6,844 nt of DNA from Bacteroidetes bacterium UBA6063 (lineage in GTDB: Bacteria > Bacteroidota > Bacteroidia > NS11-12g > UBA9320). Of the stretch, positions 6,799-6,844 are shown one piece after another. The notes under the pieces were generated by a model. The model did not search any database and was not told the origin of the DNA. It saw nothing but the letters and a program-made list of their open reading frames with translations. The DNA lies in NCBI GenBank assembly GCA_002428905.1, contig DIYD01000108.1, forward strand, positions 1 to 6,844. The letters are read 5' to 3'. The translations under genes were made by a program, and so were the position numbers. The number at the start of each line of letters is the position of its first letter. The stretch's first letter is position 1.

Positions 6799-6844
6799 TT
6801 GCGGGAACAGGACTCGAACCTGTGACCTTCGGGTTATGAGCCCG
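6799..6844 (-). tRNA. Initiator tRNA-fMet (CAT), 3' part
   Basis: The minus strand carries the anticodon arm, variable loop, T arm and 3' acceptor strand; the 5' half lies beyond the window. The anticodon loop is CTCATAA, giving CAT. The stem beside it has three consecutive G-C pairs (29-31 with 39-41), the hallmark of initiator tRNAs. The stretch CGGGCTCATAACCCG followed by AAGGTC equals the bacterial initiator sequence as I recall it from E. coli. The T loop is TTCGAGT with an ACAGG/CCTGT stem. The acceptor strand TCCCGCA ends in A at position 72 with discriminator A, which fits the unpaired 1-72 position of initiators. CCA is not encoded and must be added after transcription. Confidence 0.93.

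Overview
The window looks like ordinary chromosome from a member of the Bacteroidota. The base composition is AT-rich. Three of the exported or regulated genes have A-rich leaders, with little or no Shine-Dalgarno sequence in most cases. Two genes have a well-placed TAnnTTTG motif (the Bacteroidota -7 box) upstream. The signal peptides end in A/S-Q junctions, and the envelope proteins are of types common in this phylum (Fn3-like exported protein, PorT-like small barrel, large outer-membrane barrel). The genus cannot be told from the sequence.

Left part (1-4383): two divergent envelope genes flank a long control region. On the minus strand is an exported protein of about 382 residues with a four-cysteine N-terminal domain and an Fn3-like middle domain. 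On the plus strand is an 842-residue protein with a signal peptide, long charged coiled coils and a C-terminal half that reads as an outer-membrane beta-barrel. The roughly 670 bp between the starts hold a 12-bp exact direct repeat (AACGTTGGGAGA) with a 20-bp period. Its 9-bp core fits the published LytTR-type binding consensus. This is the most interesting signal in the window and suggests that the two genes share a regulator.

Middle (4384-5030): about 650 bp without a normal gene. It contains an AT-rich hairpin. It also has a 49-codon open stretch on the minus strand that lacks a standard start, has a stop at codon 3 of the only nearby ATG frame, and is followed 21 bp downstream by a strong minus-strand intrinsic terminator. 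It may be a decayed small gene, or the terminator may serve the operon upstream.

Right part (5031-6844), all on the minus strand: a tight two-gene operon encodes an SRPBCC/START-fold protein followed by a small TfoX-N-like protein, with its own TAGTTTTG -7 box. Before it lies a small PorT-like outer-membrane barrel gene with an identical -7 box, which also settles its start. At the edge is the 3' part of an initiator tRNA (CAT), whose strong terminator lies between it and the barrel gene.

No mobile element, CRISPR array, phage gene or defence system is visible. Apart from the shared control region and the cryptic stretch, the window looks like housekeeping and envelope functions.
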